DNA of 19,328 bases, from positions 1 through 19,328 of the forward strand of contig CAZFNU010000009.1 of the NCBI GenBank assembly GCA_964520445.1, in the 5' to 3' direction. Positions 15,488 through 19,328 of the stretch are shown one piece after another (position 1 is the first letter of the stretch; each line of letters begins with the position of its first letter). A program made the position numbers and the translations under genes. The notes below the pieces were generated by a model that was not told the origin of the DNA, did not search any database, and was given only the letters and a program-made list of their open reading frames with translations. The DNA is from CAZFNU01 sp964520445. Its GTDB lineage: Bacteria; Patescibacteriota; Minisyncoccia; UBA6257; JAKLIH01.

Positions 15488-15517
15488 ACAGAACAGAGCC
15501 TTACGGCCCTGTTCTGT
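15488..15517 (-). terminator. 13-bp hairpin with GTAA tetraloop, probable backup terminator
   Basis: ACAGAACAGGGCC, loop GTAA, GGCTCTGTTCTGT on the minus strand: 13 pairs with one G-T and a GNRA loop. The following T-tract is poor (TTAATGGTTGCTTTT), so termination is likely but not certain. It could also mark the 3' end of a longer form of the RNA at 15557-15748. Confidence 0.55.
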
Positions 15518-15556
15518 CCTGTAGTGCTTAATATTTGTATACTAGCAGATTTTCAT

Positions 15557-15748
15557 AAAAAAAACAAGGGGCCTATTAATCTGCAGGCAAAGTCATCCAC
15601 ACATGGTAGAGATTAAGAGGCTTACTGAGGTGTGACCCAGTAAAAACCAGATCGTCCATCTAGCATAAGCTCTGGCAGTGCCTTTATAAATAAAAAAGGC
15701 CTGTTGCCCACAGGTTAATCAAGCCCCTTGATTTAACCTTTTCATTGT
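15557..15748 (-). ncRNA. Independent structured RNA of about 190 nt, possibly 6S-like
   Basis: No ORF fits here, but a perfect promoter drives this segment on the minus strand and it ends at a run of eight T (15557-15564). Near the 5' end CAAGGGGC pairs with GCCCCTTG at the 3' end; further in ATTAA pairs with TTAAT and TGTGGGCAA with TTGCCTGCA, giving a 22-bp interrupted closing helix. Inner hairpins include GCCTTT/AAAGGC and TTACTG/CAGTAA. The 5' part can alternatively form a local hairpin GGTTAAATCAAG/CTTGATTAACC that would break the closing helix. Size and closing helix resemble 6S RNA. I looked for tmRNA, SRP and RNase P signatures and found none. Identity remains open. Confidence 0.6.
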
Positions 15749-15754
15749 CCCCCT

Positions 15755-15783
15755 AGTATAGCAAATTTTCAACCATTTGTCAA
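15755..15783 (-). promoter_or_regulatory. Consensus promoter of the structured RNA
   Basis: On the minus strand TTGACA (15778-15783), 17 nt, TATACT (15755-15760), the best promoter in the window. Transcription should begin near A15748. No protein gene follows until rplY, 350 nt away, which has its own promoter. Confidence 0.85.
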
Positions 15784-15824
15784 GACCCCTGGGTAAAACC
15801 TGTTAAAAACCCTTGAATAATTAC

Positions 15825-18803
15825 TTACATCTCCCCTAACACTCTTTTGACTTCTTCTTCTGATGTAATACCTTGTAATGTTTTAACTATTCCATCCTGT
15901 TTTAAAGTTAAGGTTCTTTTTTGAACTTCTTCTTTAAATTTATTAATATCTAAACTTGAGGATATTAATTTTCTTAAATCTTCATCAATAATTAAAACTT
16001 CAAAAATACCTATTTGTCCTAGATACCCTGTAAAGTTACATTTTTCACATCCCACAGGAATATATACTTTTTTAGAATCAAAATATCTCCCAAATTGTTT
16101 TTCTAAATCTTTAGGTAATTTTTCTTTTTCTTCTTTAATTTCTTTTCCAAAAGATTCTGAAATCTTTTCTTCTTTTTTACAGTATGGGCATAACTTACGA
16201 ACTAATCTTTGAGCAATTAAAGTGTTTATACTTGTAGCAATTTCTGAATTAGTAATTTGGAAATTAGCTAAACGTGTTACCACTGTAGCTGTATCAGAAG
16301 TATGTAATGTAGACAAAATCAAATGCCCTGTTAAAGATGCCTGTATGGCTATCTTAGCAGTTTCTTCATCCCTGATTTCCCCTACTAATATAATATTAGG
16401 ATTTTGTCTTAAAAAACTTCTTAATGCTTCAGGGAACGTATACCCTGAACTTTCTTTAACTTGGGTTTGTAAAACCCCAGCTAACCTATACTCTATTGGG
16501 TCTTCAATGGTCATAATCTTAACACTAGGATTATTTAACATAGCTAAAATAGAATACATGGTAGTGGTTTTACCTGAAGAAGTAGGCCCACAACTAACAA
16601 TAATCCCATTAGGATTAGTAATGGATTTCTTGATTAAAGGTAAGAATTCTGGAAGTATTCCTAATTCTGTTAAACTTAAAGTTTTAATATCGGATTCTAA
16701 TATACGCAATACTACCGCTTCCCCATATCCACTAGGAACTATGGAAACACGACAATCCCTATCTCCCTTTCCTTCTTCACTTATCTTGAATCTTCCTTCT
16801 TGCACCTTATCCATAATTTTTACATCCAGTCCCGATAAATTCTTAATATGTTGAATAATTAATCCATGTAACTCTTTAGGTAATTTTAATTTATCTTCTA
16901 ACACCCCATCTACCCTATAACGAATTAAAGTATATTCTTCTGTAGGTTCAATATGAATATCAGAAGCCCTATAAACCAAACCTAAAGAACATATTAAATC
17001 AAACCCTTCTTCCATTTTAATATCAGATATTTTCTTTTCTAATAAATTTAAATTCTTTAAAACTCCTGAAATTAATAATCTTTCATTTTTATCAATGTAT
17101 ATACCTCTTGTTAAAGTTTGATCCAATATTTTAGAAAACATTAATTTTACATAATCTATATCCCCTGCTACCCTAGTAATTTCTTCTAAAGTTGTTTCCC
17201 CTCTTAAAGATTTTAATAGCCCATCATGGAACAATGGAACCATACCACTTGATATAGCTTCTTCTCGTATTTCATCAATACTAGAATTTTTCCGAATTAA
17301 ATCTGATATGTTATTATTAATAAATAATAATTCAAATAATCCTATTTGCCCTTGATACCCTAACCAATGACATTTATCGCATCCCTTAGCTTTATATAAT
17401 TCATTAATTTTATTTGGTATTTCTACCCCTGCTCTTGGAGATAATATAGATAAAGAATCTTTTATAGTTTTAACTATATCTTCACTTGGTTTATAAGCTT
17501 CCCTACAATATGGGCATAGCTTACGAACTAATCTTTGGGCAATAATTAATTTCAAAGAACTAGGGATAATATCTTTATCAATGCCCATCTCCATTAATCG
17601 AGCAATAGTGCCAGCTGCTTCATTGGTATGTAAAGTTGAAAAAACTAAATGCCCTGTTAAAGATGCTTGTATTGCTATTCCCCCTGTTTCATTATCTCTA
17701 ATTTCTCCTACTAATATTACATCTGGATCTTGTCGGACAATTGATCTTAACCCATTACTAAAAGTATATCCTTTTTTATCATCAACCTGAGTTTGGTTAA
17801 CCCCCTTTAGTTTATACTCTATTGGATCTTCAATAGTAATAATATTAATTCCTGGAGATACTTTTCTTTTAATTAAGGCATATAAAGTAGTAGTTTTACC
17901 AGATCCAGTAGGTCCAGTAGACAATATCATTCCTGTAGGGCTTGTTAGTAAAGTATTAATTAATTTTACATTTTCTTCATTTAGTCCTAAAGTTTTCAAA
18001 TCAAAAGACATCCTTTCAGGGTTTAATATTCTCATAGTAATAAATTCTCCATTAGGACCTGGGATTGTAGATACTCGGATTTCAAATAAAGTACTTTTAT
18101 TCTGTACTGTAAATCTCCCATCTTGGGAAGATGTTTGAATATTTAATTTAATACTAGCTAGTAACTTAATTCTGTCTCGCATATTGGTATATAGCTTTTC
18201 TGGAATTCTCCCCACATCAAACAAAATCCCATCTATGCGAAATCTGATTAAAGCTTCTTTTTCTAAAGCATCTATATGAACATCTGAAGCATCTATTTCC
18301 ACCGCTGATTTAAAAATTATGGAAAGAATCTGAGTTACATTAACTGACTCTATGGAAACTAAATATTCATTCAATTCTTTAAAATTGACAGATGTAAAAT
18401 TAGTAACATTCATAAAATCAGAAATTTGTTCTCTTTTAGGGGGAACTAATTTATATTTTTCCCAAGCACTATCCAAACTAGCTTTAGAAACAATATATAT
18501 TTTAACTCTAAAATTTCTATTCTGTAAATCAGAAATTACCTTAAGTGTATCTGAATTTGTAGAATCAAAAACCCCAACTACTATATCTTCTCCTTGTTTT
18601 TGAAAGGGAACTATTAAAGCATTCCTAGAAATATCTTCATCAATTAATTCCAATGCTACTGGTTCTATAGAAACTTTCCGTAAATCTAAATATGGCAAAC
18701 CCGATGTACTTGCTTTAATTAAAGTATTCTTCTCCATACTTTCTGCAAATATATCTTTTAATTTTTGTTCTCTGTCTAAATTTTTATCGTCATTTAAATC
18801 CAT
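15825..18803 (-). CDS. Tandem PilB/GspE-type assembly ATPase, two fused modules
   Basis: A 992-aa protein containing two complete type IV pilus/type II secretion ATPases. Module 1: N-terminal MshEN-like domain (about 35-120), ASDVHIDA (172-179), Walker A GPTGSGKT (297-304), Asp box IEDPIEY (324-330), Walker B ILVGEIRD (363-370), His box STLHT (389-393), four-Cys zinc site (C430, C433, C475, C478). Module 2 lacks the N-terminal domain: ASDIHIEP (613-620), Walker A GPTSSGKT (739-746), Walker B ILVGEIRD (804-811), STLHT (831-835), zinc Cys C872, C875, C919, C922. Ordinary PilB has one module (about 560 aa). All catalytic motifs are intact in both halves. It should power pilin polymerisation at the inner membrane. 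Two UGG Trp, no UGA, no stop or frameshift between modules. It follows the LamG gene by 15 nt. Confidence 0.93.
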   Translation of the reverse strand: MDLNDDKNLDREQKLKDIFAESMEKNTLIKASTSGLPYLDLRKVSIEPVALELIDEDISRNALIVPFQKQGEDIVVGVFDSTNSDTLKVISDLQNRNFRVKIYIVSKASLDSAWEKYKLVPPKREQISDFMNVTNFTSVNFKELNEYLVSIESVNVTQILSIIFKSAVEIDASDVHIDALEKEALIRFRIDGILFDVGRIPEKLYTNMRDRIKLLASIKLNIQTSSQDGRFTVQNKSTLFEIRVSTIPGPNGEFITMRILNPERMSFDLKTLGLNEENVKLINTLLTSPTGMILSTGPTGSGKTTTLYALIKRKVSPGINIITIEDPIEYKLKGVNQTQVDDKKGYTFSNGLRSIVRQDPDVILVGEIRDNETGGIAIQASLTGHLVFSTLHTNEAAGTIARLMEMGIDKDIIPSSLKLIIAQRLVRKLCPYCREAYKPSEDIVKTIKDSLSILSPRAGVEIPNKINELYKAKGCDKCHWLGYQGQIGLFELLFINNNISDLIRKNSSIDEIREEAISSGMVPLFHDGLLKSLRGETTLEEITRVAGDIDYVKLMFSKILDQTLTRGIYIDKNERLLISGVLKNLNLLEKKISDIKMEEGFDLICSLGLVYRASDIHIEPTEEYTLIRYRVDGVLEDKLKLPKELHGLIIQHIKNLSGLDVKIMDKVQEGRFKISEEGKGDRDCRVSIVPSGYGEAVVLRILESDIKTLSLTELGILPEFLPLIKKSITNPNGIIVSCGPTSSGKTTTMYSILAMLNNPSVKIMTIEDPIEYRLAGVLQTQVKESSGYTFPEALRSFLRQNPNIILVGEIRDEETAKIAIQASLTGHLILSTLHTSDTATVVTRLANFQITNSEIATSINTLIAQRLVRKLCPYCKKEEKISESFGKEIKEEKEKLPKDLEKQFGRYFDSKKVYIPVGCEKCNFTGYLGQIGIFEVLIIDEDLRKLISSSLDINKFKEEVQKRTLTLKQDGIVKTLQGITSEEEVKRVLGEM

Positions 18804-18818
18804 ATTTTTAATTTATTT

Positions 18819-19328
18819 TTATTGATATCTCCCCTTGGTTTTGTTATACCTAGACATAATCTCATCCGCACTCAACCCCCTATTATATATTCTTACTTCA
18901 TCAAGGGAGCCGTCGTGAATTTTATCATAAGTAGAATCATATGAACCAATGTATCTTGCGCTGTTAGTAGATGGGAATAGAGGTGTGCCTGTAAGATTTA
19001 AGGTAGTTCCAAATTGTGCTCCATTTCTATAAAATTTTCCTGTTTTATTAGTATAATCACAAACTATTGTTATGTAAACATATTGGTTATCTAGATTTTG
19101 GAAAAAATTAGTAGCAACAAAAGTAGAAATACCAATACTATCAGCATACCGATAAATAAGATTGTTTGTATTAATATTTCTACCAAAATGAATATATCCT
19201 AAAGTACCGCTTTGAGAACCGCTACCCATTATTGCTTGAAGATATGTCGCGCTAAACACACTCTTCATCCACGCCTCTATGGTTAGTATCCCTGTATTAG
19301 GTATAGCAAAGGAAGGGGTTTGGATATA
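18819..19328 (-). CDS. LamG-domain (concanavalin A-like) surface protein, 5'-truncated by window edge
   Basis: The reading frame is open to the right edge, so the true start is outside; the internal Met at 19268 is not the start. The visible 169 residues are a LamG_3-type jelly roll: LTIEAWMKS at the beginning, a central YVYITIVCDYTNKTGKFYRNG strand, and the diagnostic C-terminal SLDEVRIYNRGLSADEI followed by MSRYNKT, ending GRYQ-TAA. Such domains bind carbohydrate or protein ligands outside the cell and in CPR genomes often sit on prepilin-like N-termini. The Trp is UGG. Position 15 nt before the PilB gene suggests a joint pilus or surface-attachment operon, an inference. Confidence 0.88.
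   Translation of the reverse strand, partial: YIQTPSFAIPNTGILTIEAWMKSVFSATYLQAIMGSGSQSGTLGYIHFGRNINTNNLIYRYADSIGISTFVATNFFQNLDNQYVYITIVCDYTNKTGKFYRNGAQFGTTLNLTGTPLFPSTNSARYIGSYDSTYDKIHDGSLDEVRIYNRGLSADEIMSRYNKTKGRYQ

Noticed and set aside
15485..15760. tmRNA, RNase P RNA or SRP RNA
   Set aside because: The tRNA-like ends and tag of tmRNA, the P4 core of RNase P and the GGAAGG..GCAG SRP loop were not found on either strand.
16222..16854. Plus-strand ORF of 210 aa
   Set aside because: It is a long antisense shadow of the second PilB module, caused by codon bias on the opposite strand.
1..19328. CRISPR array or insertion sequence
   Set aside because: No regularly spaced direct repeats and no transposase-like ORF were seen in either genetic code.

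Overview
This is a very AT-rich window that looks like the chromosome of a Candidate Phyla Radiation (Patescibacteria) bacterium. It carries small, tightly packed operons, a CTC-type ribosomal protein L25, a short zinc-ribbon S18, a short DnaX, a PilB-type pilus ATPase, a LamG surface protein, an archaeal/CPR-type Elp3 and several small orphan proteins. Its key feature is the genetic code. By my reading 11 genes are interrupted by 23 in-frame UGA codons, and in each family I can align by memory the position is a tryptophan (AlkD LWN and NWALRQ, Elp3 YQxWF, DUF4010 KLW, Trm9 VWD). None of the complete genes I call ends in UGA. UGA is therefore read as Trp (code 4 logic), not Gly as in Gracilibacteria/Absconditabacteria. 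Standard-code annotation would break these genes and lose several small ones.

Layout. 1-2526 (minus): DUF4010 membrane protein, a 77-aa protein, rsmE, and a partial orphan, apparently one operon behind a consensus promoter. 2584-3834 (minus): terminator, small membrane protein with a palindromic operator-like site, DUF167 protein, and a Trm9/ALKBH8-like methyltransferase. 3833-5407 (plus): elp3, divergent from the methyltransferase with start codons sharing CATG. Elp3 and Trm9 are consecutive wobble-uridine modification enzymes in eukaryotes. 5396-7804 (minus): exported DUF5666-like protein, AlkD-type DNA glycosylase, histidine phosphatase and a 71-aa orphan.

7839-11329 looks like an acquired island. 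It has a type II restriction-modification pair (minus) and a plus-strand cysteine-rich protein behind a strong promoter, a roughly 170-nt structured leader and a perfect Shine-Dalgarno. Its nine Trp codons are all UGG, unlike the flanks, and flanking genes show almost no Shine-Dalgarno sequences. A bidirectional terminator closes it.

11413-15399 (minus) is a housekeeping block: rplY, a coiled-coil lytic transglycosylase, rpsR, a membrane-anchored winged-helix protein, dnaX and tRNA-Gln(CUG). 15400-15824 holds no protein gene but contains an independent structured RNA of about 190 nt with a perfect promoter, a long closing helix and a U8 end (possibly 6S-like). 15825-19328 (minus) encodes a 992-aa protein consisting of two complete PilB/GspE ATPase modules fused head-to-tail, downstream of a partial LamG-domain protein.

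The items I consider most worth follow-up are UGA=Trp in a CPR-like genome, the Elp3/Trm9 pair that could support UGA decoding, the tandem PilB, the orphan RNA at 15557-15748, and the leader-controlled cysteine-rich gene in the island. All assignments come from reading the sequence and remembered family motifs; no searches were run.
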